Shown: positions 1 to 18,438 of the stretch, one piece after another | Layout of the letters: the number at the start of each line of letters is the position of its first letter | How positions within the stretch are numbered: position 1 is the first letter of the stretch | Assembly: GCA_964020155.1 (NCBI GenBank) | Contig: OZ026563.1 | Coordinates: 4,864,140-4,928,139 of the forward strand | Reading direction: 5' to 3' | Source: Chondrilla cf. caribensis | Lineage: Eukaryota > Porifera > Demospongiae > Chondrillida > Chondrillidae | DNA: 64,000 nucleotides | Notes under the pieces: model-generated | Seen by the model: the letters and a program-made list of their open reading frames with translations, nothing else | Told to the model about the DNA's origin: nothing | Databases searched by the model: none | Program-made: the position numbers and the translations under genes

Positions 1-303
1 GACGGGCGAATACAGTTTTATTTGGTGCCAAAAGGTTTCTACAAGGAAAGAGGTATGTGACTCATCCATTGATGCAAAATGATCATACAAAAATCAGACA
101 CATTATCTCATATATGTGTAGATAAATGGTCCAGTCATCCGGAAATGATTGAAATTATTGATTTGCAGAAGAAAGGTTTGGTTGGCAAGGTGGGTGCCCT
201 CACTCTCAGTTCGTGCTCGTCTTTGTCAAGTGAAGACGGCAAGGAAGAAGATGAAATTACATTATTCAAAGACAAAACAAATCCATTTTCAGTTCTATTT
301 TAA
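1..303 (+). CDS. 3' end of an unidentified gene (last two exons)
   Basis: Two exons can be joined: 1-52, then a 69-bp intron (53-121, GTATGT...TGTAG), then 122-303 ending in TAA. The joined frame reads through the splice with no stop and gives a polar C-terminus of about 78 residues. It begins DGRIQFYLVPKGFYKERDKW and later has an acidic SSEDGKEEDE stretch. I do not recognise the family. The rest of the gene lies to the left of the window. The next gene starts only about 160 bp downstream on the same strand. Confidence 0.5.
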
Positions 304-461
304 TTCCGGTGTGCTGATGGGGCTCAAGGGGGATATCCCATTTGTTATTATTCTGACCGCATTAGCTTCTGGGACTGTACTCGATCGACGGTGTTGAGTA
401 TCTTATCTACCGTAGGACGAATAATCTGAGAGCTATCCTCAGTCGAAGACTCTATGACGCG

Positions 462-5627
<5,166 letters not shown>

Positions 5628-5838
5628 CAACAGATAGGCCTTAATTGTATTCATGAGCTTGGTAATTGTATTCATGATATATCCTATTACGTCATTATAA
5701 TATACTGCCCCTTCTGTTTTGGTGAGTAGTTCAATCGGATCGGACCACACTCCCTATTCGCTGTGTCCTGTGGACGTACCGGCTCTCGTCGTAGCTGGCT
5801 CGAGACTTACTGATGATATGGACACTACTCTGGCTCGA

Positions 5839-8806
5839 ATGTTGAGTATAAAGAGGAAGAAGTTTGTTTTCAACGTGTCACTAAAGCTCGAATTAACCAA
5901 TCTCCCTATCGTCACTGGGATTATATATTGTAAGGTCAGGCTCTTCGATGGAGGTTTTCAGGCTTTTTCCAGCAGGTGAGCTTTGGTGGGGTTAGGGTTG
6001 TCAAGGCCTTTATTATCATGTAGAGGTTTAAGCTTTGATAGCCTGGGTTTCTATCAAAGCTTAAACCTGGGGGTGGGAGTAGCTGGTTTGGCATGGCTTA
6101 TCGGGCCCACGGACCTGGGAGGTACCTTAAGCTGGCGTGGGCCTGAGAGGTGCGAGCGTAGGATGAACCTACAGTTTTCCTTCCCATGTGACCGCTTAGT
6201 TTTTATTGGACACACATTCTCTTTACGTTTGATAGCTATCCAAGCATATTGTGTGTGAGTGTTGACTGTGTGGCTTGAGACTGTAACTCTAATAAGGCTC
6301 AACGAACAACATGTGTACATGGCAGTGATTGAATGATATCCTATTTCCCTGTCTGTTCATGGTGGCATGCCAGCTGTCTTCCTAATGTACCGACTACCCT
6401 CAATATCAAGTATGCACTGTGTGGGTTTCAATATCCAAGCACACAGCACCATAAAATTATGCCCACAAGCCCATAGCATTAGTAGTTAGGTGCTGTGTAG
6501 TTCACCACTAGTCAGGCGGACCTGGTGGTTCTCTGAATGTTCCCTTTGAGAGGTGACCGGTTGTAGGAAACACTTGTATGGTATCCTCATCCTGGTTGTT
6601 TCAATGTGCAGCCAGTCCACTGGCTGTTGTTTCAATGAAAGTGTTTCAATCAACCCCATCTTGTATAGTATCAACCCTGTCTTGTATTATGTATGAACCC
6701 TGCATTGTGTGTGCACTACCGTCTCATCTGTCACCTTCAGGGAGGAAGTCCACAACCATCATGTGAAGTGGGACAATGACTTCAGGTTCTCCTGCAAGAT
6801 TCTCCCCAATCAGACGACAGAGATCCTCGAGCCCTGTGATGTCCGTGTGTCTGTGAGGAAGGTTAGCCCCAACCCACCCATAGTTACGTATCCTCCACTT
6901 CCTCATACTTGTACATGTCATGTCCTGTCTTGGAGCAAGACATACGTACAAACCTATGTACTTAGCAGTGGGTCTTGTCAGGGCGTCCATATTTCTTGAC
7001 ATTGCATTGTGGTATGATCTGTAATATGCGAGTTGTCTTTTTTGTGTTTTTAAACTATTCTCGTCATTCCAATTGTCTGTGCCAGGTATGTATATAACAT
7101 TGTGATCTTGAGTTCTTAATGTGTTGGTAATAATTGGTGGCATCTCATGAATGCCTCTTCATTGCACCACATGTCCATACATGATATTTCCTCTCCCTTA
7201 GGAAGCTAAAGGGGGAAAGTCATGTGTCAAGGTATGCACTTGGGTGATTCTTTTCTTGTGTTGTCTTCCGTCTCTAGTTCTGAAGCCTTGCTAGTGTACT
7301 CCCATCTCTCTACCCTCAGCTGGGCTATGTGGACATCAATCTATCAGAATATGCTGGTGCTGGGGAGTGCCAGAGACGCTATCTTCTTCAGAGCTACAAT
7401 GACAATAAGAGGAGACCAGACAATTCCATATTGAAGGTGTGTAGTAGCTGTGTTGTGTCTACGTTAAGGTGTTCAGACAACATTGCTGGGTGGGGAAAGG
7501 TGGAGTACTGTATCTCTCCCTGTCTGTTGTTGCTCAGGTCACTGTGTCTCTTAAGGTGGTATCAGGTGGACCTGTTTTCAGAGCGTGAGTTGTTGTATAT
7601 TTTAATGTATCCTAGCTGGATGTGACCCCTCCCCTGCCCCACCCCTAGACCTCCAAGACGCCAGCTCCCCAGTCTCCTCACACAAGAGGATCACGATGAA
7701 GGAATCCAAGTAGATGTAGGCAGACCGACCAGCATCTTGTCCACTGGGTCAGACAACACTCCTTTGACTAGGCATCTCAGCACATCTGGAATGGATGGAA
7801 CTCCTCTCATGTTACACAATGTTAGGGGAAGCACCTCCAGCATAAGGGGGAGTACCTCAAGTGTAAGAGAATGTACAAACTTGAGACGAGGCTCTTGTGT
7901 CAGTGACGAGAAAGTACAAGTTATGGCTTCTGCTGAGCGGAGATGTGATGATTGTGGTTCCTTGATGGAGCCTTCAACACAGCAGCCAGAAGATGAATCA
8001 CCTTCAACTAGTTCTACACATCCCCAGGGACGAGTGTGGTCACCACAGAACCGCTCCACTTACCAAAAACATCAAATATCAACAATGGGCACTTGCTCAA
8101 GATGCTCCTCAGCTTATTCTACGATGTCTGACTCTGAAAGACGTATCCCATATGTACAAGCCTGTCATTTGTGTTCTGATAGTTAATCAATGTCCTTCTT
8201 TGTTGCAATTCGACCTTAACTGAGTCTAGATGCCTTTCTTGAAGCCCACAAATCACTAGCTACCACAGAGTCTATGGCTAACAGTCGACAAAGAGTATGT
8301 TTTTGCTTTCTAATGTACACACTATGGCATAGACATTGGTACCAGTGTAAATGTGATGTTGCTTCTGTCTACTTGTAGCTGGGCTCCACTGGGTGGGACC
8401 CCCCAAAGCTAAGTCCTGAGATGCTTGTCCAGAAGTTGATAGACAGGTGTGTGATGGTTTGACACTTTGTGTGAGTCTTGCTTTGAACTGTGTGTGTTCC
8501 TACTCTAGGCAAGATTTTTCAACAACAGTTGATGGCGAAGGTGTGGTACATGTGCACACGTGTACTTGCAGTGTGTAGCGTGTGTTATAATGCACTATTA
8601 TGTGTCATCTCTCAACAGATGAGCGTCTTAGATTGTATGTGGATAAAAGAGGAGTGGCCACTGTCACAGGGCACGGTCTGGACAGGTAGGCACACCCACA
8701 CACCAGGTCATGCAATTCTTTACCCTTCTGACTGGTGTTCCACAGAACTGAGGAAGGTCACAAGGTGGTGGAAGTCACGGATACAGACATTAAAGGCAAC
8801 AAATGA
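5839..8806 (+). CDS. EEIG1: EEIG1/EEIG2 (FAM102) family protein with N-terminal NT-C2 domain
   Basis: FAM102/EEIG proteins carry an N-terminal C2-type (NT-C2) domain. Vertebrate EEIG1 is an oestrogen-induced adaptor linked to osteoclast signalling; the role in simpler animals is not known to me. Exons: 5839-5975, 6741-6861, 7202-7231, 7320-7436, 7538-7584, 7649-8142, 8230-8294, 8379-8446, then short exons to TGA at 8804-8806. The NT-C2 part is clear: KKFVFNVSLKLELTNLPIV, YCKVRLFDGG, CDVRVSVRKEAKGGKSCVKL, DNSILKVTVSLKVVSGGPVF. A Ser/Thr-rich region with GSTSSIRGSTSSVR-type repeats and several cysteines follows, and a short C-terminus ends in TDIKGNK. Met 5839 sits directly before the conserved start and no other Met fits better. 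The gene begins 211 bp after the MALT1 stop on the same strand. Confidence 0.88.
6025..6067. repeat. Perfect 17-bp inverted repeat (hairpin) in EEIG1 intron 1
   Basis: The left arm ggtttaagctttgatag and the right arm ctatcaaagcttaaacc are exact reverse complements separated by 9 bases. It lies about 50 bp into the first intron. It could be a remnant of a small foldback element or a transcribed hairpin; nothing else decides its role. Confidence 0.85.
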
Positions 8807-9917
8807 ACCTTGGGTTGTTTATCACTTATTTTTGAAATCTGTACTATATCCCATCGTGACATTCGCAAAGCTCATTTTACTGCTATGTTCTGTACAATAC
8901 ATAACTCTGTATCATTTGATTCTATCCTATGATCACTTCTCAACTATGTGTACAGTAGAATGTATTGGATTTATGGAAGGTATTGGTCATGTGCGATCAC
9001 TGACATGCATACCTGGTGTTTATTCCCATTGATGGATGCTTGGCTCAAACCGAATCATCTATGTCCAAGAGTGTGCTGGCTGCAGTAAGACAAGCCGTGA
9101 CGCATTGTTGCTTGTCATTCTCTCCACTCACCTAGACTTGATGATTGTGATGTACACAAACCATAGACACTATAAACACAAACAAGTAGTTCAAGTTGGA
9201 AATAAGCTCGTGGGGCTGCCGCCCCGCACTCGAATCTTGGGCATTCTTTTTAGGCTCAAAAGAATCTTTGCTGAAGTTATCACGTTGAACTTGAATTCTA
9301 ACTGTATCTCATATAATGGTTGGGTTAGAGAATGTTGGATTATAGAGGTGTCGGATTAGCGAGGTTTCACTGTACCATAATTATTCCATTGGACAAAATG
9401 CGGATTAAATTTCTTCCTATTGAGATCAGCAATAATGTGCTTGAGATGCTCCAGATACACTAGACATCATCCAGCAAATCCTGACTATCACAGTAGCCAA
9501 TGCAGAATGCAAGATCCCCTATCTAGACCCCAATGGAAGAGAATCACAGAGGCTGATTATTATTATTGTATTACTCTAGTATTTATATTGCTATCATCAT
9601 GTGCTGCTTCTTACTGTATTAATATTATGGTCATATATTATTCTATCAAGTGTACATAGGGGCACAGACAGCCCTTAAAGGGATGGATGAGTGTGTCTTG
9701 AACAAGAATAAAGCTTCTATTATGCCATGCTACGTATGATAGCAACAGACCAGATTGTATTGTACTTATATCGTCAAAATAGTGTGCCTATAAGCAAAAT
9801 TGCGTCATGTTGTTCACGCCCACAAAATGGTTTCCGTATTATACAAATTAATCATGAACGAAGCTTCGTATGACCTATGACCTTCACTTCTGAAAAATCG
9901 TTTTCGCGTGTTGAGGT
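8807..9917. other. Intergenic, no gene seen; contains a pogo/Tigger-like terminal repeat
   Basis: No frame here joins into a credible protein. It probably includes the EEIG1 3' UTR: an AATAAA lies near 9708. At about 9318-9376 the reverse strand begins cagtgaaacctcgctaatcc and continues with cctctataatcc-type sequence, which resembles the terminal inverted repeat of pogo/Tigger DNA transposons. I did not find the partner repeat or a transposase. Confidence 0.5.
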
Positions 9918-11108
<1,191 letters not shown>

Positions 11109-11290
11109 TTTATACAGTTCAGAGAGGATTGATCCTAATTGTCTAATGATGTAGCTATGCTTAATGAGGTGTTGAGTGTGTGTTTACACTGATGTGATTG
11201 TCTCCAATTCATTCCTCAATACTTGGCTATTCTCCAGGACATCACCAGAGACCGTCTCTTCTGTTGAGAGTGTCACTTTGAATTCAAAAC

Positions 11291-11630
11291 ATGCCATTGT
11301 CTGATTCTGTTATTGCTGGGGGCGTGTCCGGGATTGTGACACGCCTAGTAGTGTCTCCTCTTGATGTGCTCAAGATAAGATTCCAGCTTCAGTTGGAGGA
11401 CCCTTCCAGACAAGACACCAAATACAGAGGAGTAAGACAAGCTGTTCACAGAATTGTCCAAGAAGAAGGATTTGCAGGACTTTGGTGGGTCATGCTTCAA
11501 TATCTCACATACAATGTTCCTTGTAATACTCTCTTCTCTGCACGGTGTCCAGGAAGGGCCACTTAACGGGTCAAGTGTTTTATGTGATGTATGGCAGTTT
11601 ACAGGTTTGTACAGTGTGTGGTGTGTGTGT

Positions 11631-11692
<62 letters not shown>

Positions 11693-12930
11693 ACAACTAG
11701 TACATACATGTTCTTTCTGTTCAGTTTTCAATATTTGAAGCATCAAAATTGCTTGCTTGTAGACTTTACGGAATATCAACTTCGCAGTATCCAGTATGTG
11801 AGTAGTTGTATGTGTTTGTTTGTGCTCATTAGCCTTTAGTGTTGCTTGTTGAGAGTGTACTTATTGTTTTTCTGAATAGCCTGGAATTTTGTGATGGGTC
11901 TAGTCTCTGGATGTGCCACGACATCCCTCTGCTATCCCATGGACTGCGTGCGGACACGGCTGGTGGGACAGGGAGAGCCAAAGGTACACATACCTGGAAC
12001 TTGTGCTGCTGTCATCCTGGTATGCACGTGTGTGTGTCTGTGATTATTGATATGTATAGATCTATAGGGGGATAACCCATGCAATTAAATGCATGTTTCA
12101 AGAAGGCGGAGTCAGAACATTTTACAAAGGTTGGAGGCTGTCATAAATAGCAGGAAACTCTTTGATGATATAGTGTCTGGTGGTTTGGCCAGGGTTTCTC
12201 CCCACTATCCTACAGATAGGCCCTCTGACAGGGCTACAATTTGGTATCTACCATTCCTTGAAAATGGCTACTCCTCCCAAGGTATATTGACAGCATGCCT
12301 CCCATCTGAGAGTCTCTCAGTATTGACAGCATGCCTTCCCATCTGAGAGTCTCTCAGTATTGACAGCATGCCTCCCATCTGAGAGTCTCTCAGTATTGAC
12401 AGCATGCCTTCCCATCTGAGAGTCTCTCAGTATTGACAGCATGCCTTCCCATCTGAGAGTCTCTCAGTATTGTACTTACTTCAGTACAGATATATGTCTG
12501 CTGTGAACCTGCTGTGCGGAGCTGTTGCCGGGGTAACCAGCAAGATAGCTGTTTTGCCTTTTGACTTGGTCAAAAAAAGACTTCAAGTGAGTGTGTGTGT
12601 GATTGAAGTAGTGATGAGTGGGGTGACTCCCTTCATTTCAACAGGTACAAGGATTTGAGGTTGCAAGAGGTAAATTTGGTCGTGTTGGTTCCTACAGAGG
12701 GGCGCTTCACTGTGCGTCTGTAGTCCTTGTGGAAGAAGGTGTTTGGGCATTTTACAAGGGTGCCGTTCCCAGTCTTGTTAAGGTATTGGTATTTTAAGTC
12801 TGTATATTATTATCTATACATGTCACATGACTGTCATATGATATGCCTCTTGCTATTATTATAGGCTTCACTGAGTGTGTCCATCAGTTTCTGTACATAT
12901 GAAAAAGTTCTTGAGCTACTGAAAACATAA
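11291..12930 (+). CDS. SLC25A19: Mitochondrial thiamine pyrophosphate carrier (SLC25A19)
   Basis: An inner-membrane carrier that brings thiamine pyrophosphate into mitochondria in exchange for nucleotides. Exons: 11291-11484, 11553-11604, 11725-11797, 11880-11983, 12060-12129, 12193-12281, 12485-12586, 12645-12782, 12865-12930. All three mitochondrial carrier repeats are present: SPLDVLKIRFQLQ, then YPMDCVRTRLVGQGEP, then LPFDLVKKRLQ. Each is followed by a conserved second half (EEGFAGLWKGH, EGGVRTFYKG, EEGVWAFYKG). GLQFGIYHSLK and the C-terminal STYEK-like segment fit SLC25A19 better than other carriers. The N-terminus is shorter than in the human protein. Substrate is inferred from similarity. 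Confidence 0.9.
11623..11690 (+). repeat. (GT)n microsatellite in an SLC25A19 intron
   Basis: A GT run occupying more than half of the intron between exons 11553-11604 and 11725-11797. Confidence 0.95.
12288..12475 (+). repeat. 36/37-bp minisatellite in an SLC25A19 intron
   Basis: Five near-identical copies of a 36-37 bp unit starting cagcatgcctcccatctgag and ending gagtctctcagtattga. The array fills the intron almost to the acceptor at 12484. Each copy contains CTCAG, a possible cryptic acceptor. Confidence 0.92.
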
Positions 12931-13307
12931 GATGTATGCATCATACAATACATAGCTATTTATAAGCTATTTTATATTAGCATAATAATTATTACAATTT
13001 ATACATTAATATGCTTTTATGTACACAGCGTGTTCCATTGCACCTATACAGTATTATAATACAAAGTTGTGTTCAACAATCACGAACTGCCCATCTTAGC
13101 TTTGATTTCGTCTTTAAAACACTATAAATGAACGAAATGACAACAACTCCTCATCAGTAGATGTAAATATACAACACACACAAATGATAAAGCCTATCTG
13201 AAGCATGTGTGTGTACACACATCCATGGAAAGAAAGAGCTTACATTCAGTAATTGAAGGCAGTGGTCCGTAAGATCATGAAAAGGTGAGTTCTCTTTGTC
13301 AGTAGTC
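12931..13307. other. Short intergenic region between convergent genes
   Basis: AT-rich 3' flank of SLC25A19 and of the minus-strand coiled-coil gene. I see no coding sequence or RNA gene in it. Confidence 0.6.
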
Positions 13308-16300
13308 CTAATGCCAAAAAACAGTCACATGACACATCATGTGATGTGAAATGTCCGGAGACAACCCACTTTGATCTAATGTCTTCAATCTTCTCACAAC
13401 ACCTAGACAAAGTCCCCAGCCGACCCAGTTCTATGGACATGTTAACATTGGAGCAAGCACACAACTTCAACCTGGCAAATTCCACCCACCTGAGGATTCC
13501 TCCTCTTTTGAACGTTTTTGCTCAGTAATGGATAGCTCCCTCTTTGCTTCATCAAGTTTTAATGATGTTTCCTCCAATTCAGCTAACAACGTTTCAACTT
13601 CAGTAGCTAGTGATGTCTCCTCAGTGACCAAGGTTTTTAGTTTTTCATTCAGTCTACCTGCCTCCTTGTAGTTACGAGCTACATGAGAAGGAATGACGGA
13701 ACAAGAGCCCATGGGCTGCAAATAACCAACTAAACTTCTTACAAGAGCCCATGGGCTGCCAATAATTCACAAACCTGTTACGGCTGCTTTCTTAGCATCC
13801 TCTACCTGTGGAAGTGATGTGCGGACCTCAGATAAGAGCCCTCTCGTCTCCATCAATCTTGTTTGTCCCTTTACAACCTTGTAACACACGAGATAACTCT
13901 ACACCATCTTACTAAACACTATCACAAAATTTAATAACAAACACACTTTATCTGCCAGCTGGCGTACAAGAGCTGACATCGACTCCTCCTCTTCCAGAAG
14001 ACTACAAAACACAAATAACAAGATCACACGACTGACATAAGCCCAACCACACAGAACACCAACAAGTAGCATTTACCATGTGTGATATGGGAGGAATGCT
14101 AAAAATATGCCCACCACTCCGTCCTCGGTCCTTACCATTGTAGCTTTTCCGAAGCAGAAAATGATGGTAGGAATTCATCTTTGAAGGAAGACATGTACTC
14201 CATCTCCATGGCAATAGTGTCCAGTCTAGTCTTGTGACAGTCAACTTGATCGGAAAGGGTATCCATGACAACCACAAAGCTGAAGAAAAGTAACATACAC
14301 CTAAGATGAACTAACATTAGCTTAACCAACAGGAATTGACCAATGGGAATTGAGCTGACATTACGTTGACCAATTGGAATTGAACAGAAATTACACTCAC
14401 GCATCAGTACTGTGTCTGTGGGTTTCTATGGAAACCTCAATATTCCCTTTTTTTGTTTCCAAGGCAGCCTGGGCCAACCGTGGTGGAAGTCAGTATAAAA
14501 CAAACTTAGGAAACACTCAGCACTAACCTCTTCCACCGTGAGCTGTTCTTGTTGCTTAGCTATTATGGATTTTTCTTCTTCCACAAGTTGCTGGTCCTTT
14601 GCAAAGGAGCGCTGGGCAGCAGTGATGCTTCTCTCCTGCTGTTTGATCTCAACAGAAACTGTTTTCTTGCGTTCTCTAAGGGTGTTCAACCTTTTCTCAA
14701 GATCCAATATTTCTTCCTAGAAAGTAAGAACCAGTGACTAGTCCACACAGTGTTCAGTCAATGGTGAGTACAAATAGCAGAATCATGCACCTCCAAAGTT
14801 TCCATTTCTGCTTCCAAAACATCCTTTTTAGTTTGGAAACCTTCACATTTCTCTTGAATCATGCTATTCAATTCTTCTTCTCTCTTATTCACTTCACCTG
14901 ATCTTCTTGCAACTTCACTACAAACGCAATACTCCTACGTAAAGCCACAACACACCACTAACACAAACACACCTTCTCTGTTCAGTCACTGCCTCTTGCA
15001 ATTCACTCAATTCCCCTTCTTTCCTGGAATGGGGAGCAGTTTGCATGAACCAAGCTACAAATACTAAAGTGGGCTACACACTAACAGACTCATGAGGTCA
15101 CGATGCTGTCCCTCCAGAACATCCAATACGCCGGTCAGGTCATCCTGGTGGACAAGTCCAGGTAGCCAACAGACATCACCTGATCTGGCCCATGGCACTC
15201 ACTTTACACTGAGTCACAGTTTCCATGGCTACCACTCTGGCTGCTGTCTCTCTTTTGAAGGCTTCAGTGAACTTGGCCACCACAACAGGGAGAGCCTTGA
15301 GTGGTGACAACAGCAGCACTCAGATCATCACGGTCACTTAGATCAGCGCGGTACAAGGAACGAGTGCAGCCTCAATGCTGGGGGCTTACCTCAACAAGCT
15401 CTTCCACTAGTGGACGTGATCCAGTTAAGAGTAAATTCTTTTCTTCAATTTGTTCTTTAAGTTCTTCTGCAAGTGAGTAGTTTTCTTCTTCCAAAGCAGC
15501 AGTTTCTTCTTCCTTCAACTTCCTCTGTTCATTGTGCGTCTGCAGAACACCAGAGACAGTAACAGGTGAGGAGTTGAGAGTGGATAAAAACATACCTCAA
15601 TTCTCAGCTTTCCCTTGGACAGTAGGTCCTCAAACTGGTGAGCACTCTCCACTCTCAGCGCAGCTATAGCACAACTGAACAGACCACAAGAATTGACAAT
15701 GAACACACAAACATGCATGCACTCATACACAAATTTGATGAACAAACTTCAATTCAGACATCTCCCTCTCGTGAGCCGCCAACATTTCTTCTGTCTTTCC
15801 TGATATATACAAGCAAGAATGTAAGTACATTACAGACATAAAACATGGCATCATCAACACACACGTACACCGAGGGCATATGTGCAGTCCGTCTACAGCA
15901 GTACAGGTCTGTATTACCTTGCCACATAAGGGGGGTGTCCTGGTCACCTTTTTGCTGTATTACACTGTCTGTGATACCGTCATCACCAGGGGTTGTAAGG
16001 GACTCGGCCCCTGGTTGTGTGGGGGACTCGGTCCCTGGTTGTGTGGGGGACTCGGTCCCTGGTTGTGTGGGGGACTCGGTCCCTGGTTGTGTGGGGGACT
16101 CGGCCCCTGGTTGTGTGGGGGACTCGGTCCCTGGTTGTGTGGGGGACTCGGTCCCTGGTTGTGTGGGGGACTCGGTCCCTGGTTGTGTGGGGGACTCGGT
16201 CCCTGGTTGTGTGGAGGACTCAGTACCTGAATTTGGTTTCAACAGAGATGAAATCACATTTTCGTCATGTTTGGACTCGACCATAACTTCCTCTTTTTCC

Positions 16301-17582
16301 ATACAATCTTTAGTAAGTTGTTCAATTTCTCCACGAGGTTGCTCAATACTACTGTGGGATTGCTCAATTGCCATCCCTAGTTGATCACCAGTTGTCCTCA
16401 CATGATCAGCGTTTGGGAATGAATCATCATTGGTCAGCAGGGTTTTCTCCAACACACCATCATCAATACCTGTGCTAACACGCTGTGTGTCTTCTATCTT
16501 AACCATATCTCTTTTACTGTAAGAAACAAGATATCAAAGATCAAGAGTGATAATCCCAATAGTAGAGCAACAACAGACTAACACGTCGCTCTGCTCGGTG
16601 GAGGGAAGACCTGGGCGCATGGCCTTAGTCTTCTTCTTACGTGCTCCTTTCTTGCCTGGTTCAGAAGAGGCTGCAGTTACTAGTGGATTGGATGGACAGG
16701 TCAATGGACAGGTAACAGGAAGCTGAGCAGAAGGTGGATTGGGAGACTGCTTGGTGACTACACTCGTAGTCTGCAATTGCTCTCCACTTCCCCTTGACGA
16801 TGTGAGTGCCTCCTCAGATGTTTGTGTCATAAAATCAAATCCTGCCTCCGATGGTTCTTCAGGGGGGCGTGTCACAAAATCAAATCCTTCTTCGGATGGG
16901 TCCTCAGAGGGGTGTGTCACAAAGCCAAATCCCTCCTCCTTCTCCTGAATGGGATGGTCCATACTTGCTCCCTCCGGAACCATCCTCTTATCAACATCAC
17001 TTTGCACATGTGGGACAATAGTTTCCATGGAAGTTCCTTGATTCCGAGGTCCGCCACTTATGAAGGAGAAATTACTAGATTCTGTAAATGGTTCGGTCTT
17101 TTCAGTATCTTCCACTGAATGCAATAAAATGAAGCATGGGGTAATGCGAGGGATGAGTGATCGATGTAGACTGACTCACCCTTTGAAGAAGGATCTGTTA
17201 AATTGAGTCCAGAGAACAAGGACATCCCGGGAGAAGGTTGTACGGACGAGTGAGCCTCCTTCGCCGAACTACTCCCTTTGGGGGTATCGACCTGATCAAC
17301 GGGAACGGGGTAAAACTACTTTGCAATGCAGTGACATACTACAGAAACCAAAGCGCAGGACCACATACACTCATACATCTTACCAATACGGGCAAGAGCA
17401 ACGTTAATACGGGAAAGGCCTTTCATTGTGAAAAAACTCACAGCTACATCCACAGATGTTGGTTGCAAAAACGTATTGGAACTATTCGATGAAGTATCCT
17501 TCAATACGTTCTTTGTTTGCGGTGGTACTTTGTCATTTTTTCGCTTCCCTTTATTGCTCCGGAAAAATGATAGACCAGCCAT
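13308..17582 (-). CDS. Unrecognised large coiled-coil protein with UVR-like segment
   Basis: About 18 short exons on the minus strand join in frame. The first is 17582-17442 (MAGLSFFRSNKGKRKNDK), the second 17291-17180 (ending GMSLFSGLNLTDPSSK), and the third 17114-16585, low-complexity with three GF[GD]F[VM]T repeats and a basic KKGARKKKTKAMRPG. The exon at 16516-15918 ends in an 8-residue Pro/Thr/Glu repeat. From 15800 down to 13500 every exon encodes strongly charged heptad coiled coil (for example EEENYSLAEELKEQIEEKN). Near the end ARNYKEAGRLNEKLK resembles the UVR motif found in some scaffold proteins. The likely last exon ends at 13308. This looks like a cytoplasmic scaffold or tether, but I cannot name it. 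Confidence 0.75.
16003..16218 (-). repeat. 24-bp coding repeat (8-residue PTQPGTES) in the coiled-coil gene
   Basis: Nine tandem 24-bp units in an exon, read on the minus strand as PTQPGTES or PTQPGAES. The unit length keeps the frame. Other strands and frames here are shadows. Confidence 0.9.
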
Positions 17583-17647
17583 ATTGTTGATCATAAGATT
17601 ATCACGTGATTACTTCGGCATGTCACATGCATTGCTATCAACCCAAT

Positions 17648-17703
17648 GACCAGTCGATCCAGCCCTAACACTATAGACCAGTCGATCCAGCCCTAACACT
17701 ATA
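17648..17703. repeat. 28-bp direct repeat, two copies
   Basis: Two exact tandem copies of gaccagtcgatccagcccta followed by acactata, with a partial third. They lie between the coiled-coil gene start and the NSMCE2 stop. A TCACGTGA E-box is nearby at 17602-17609. Confidence 0.85.
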
Positions 17704-17718
17704 GACCAGTCAGCCATG

Positions 17719-18438
17719 CTACACAACCACTGCATTATTTTCTTTCTCTTTTCTTCCTCGGCGTTCTTCACGTTCTTTCTTTCTAATAGCTTTCTCTAGA
17801 TCTGCGTTAGGCTCAAAGTCAGCTTCTTTTAATTTGACATTACATCCACCTATGGGGCAAGTTGCTTCTTTCCGATGGTTCTGACGGTACTTCCTAATGT
17901 GATGGAGGATAGCTTGTTTCGAGAAGCTATGGCCACATTTCTTATTCTTGACTGGATCAACCATCAACGTCTTGGCTAGGGGACAAGTCAATGACACCTC
18001 AACTTGGCCAATTACAATACCAACACCCACAGTCTCTTCTTGAGATAATTGGGGGTCACTGGAGGGACGGGTGGACATCAAATCGTCAAATTCCTTCATC
18101 CTGGGATGACCTGGAGCCTCACTTTGAATCGCGGAACTTCTTTCGCGAATTTTCGTATGAAACACATTCACAAGATCTGGAGCCGTCGTTTCATCCTGAT
18201 TCCGTTCAATTTCTTGTTGTATATCCAACATGACATCTCCTAATTTGTTAGTTCTACAGACCAATTCAGACAACTTAGTCATACTCTTCTTCAAGTCACA
18301 CAACTCTGAAGAATACTCGTCTTTGTCCTCTACAAGTTCTTCCGCTACGTGAAGACAATCCTTCATAGTGTTTTCAATAGGGACAATAAGTCCTTCCGTC
18401 CATCCTCGCGGATTACAAAGGATATCAGACGAAGTCAT
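17719..18438 (-). CDS. NSMCE2: E3 SUMO-protein ligase NSE2/MMS21 (SMC5-SMC6 complex)
   Basis: NSE2 is the SUMO ligase subunit of the SMC5/6 complex, which acts in DNA repair and chromosome maintenance in the nucleus. A single exon encodes about 239 residues, close to the usual length (human about 247). The N-terminal half is helical and would bind the SMC5 coiled coil. The C-terminal SP-RING shows CPLAKTLMVDPVKNKKCGHS and TCPIGGC, with the Cys and His zinc ligands, and then a charged tail (KKEREERRG). I chose ATG 18438; the open frame extends upstream to a GTG but has no earlier ATG. An upstream ATG in another frame near 18510 makes a short uORF. Being intronless is unusual for this window. 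Confidence 0.92.
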   Translation of the reverse strand: MTSSDILCNPRGWTEGLIVPIENTMKDCLHVAEELVEDKDEYSSELCDLKKSMTKLSELVCRTNKLGDVMLDIQQEIERNQDETTAPDLVNVFHTKIRERSSAIQSEAPGHPRMKEFDDLMSTRPSSDPQLSQEETVGVGIVIGQVEVSLTCPLAKTLMVDPVKNKKCGHSFSKQAILHHIRKYRQNHRKEATCPIGGCNVKLKEADFEPNADLEKAIRKKEREERRGRKEKENNAVVV

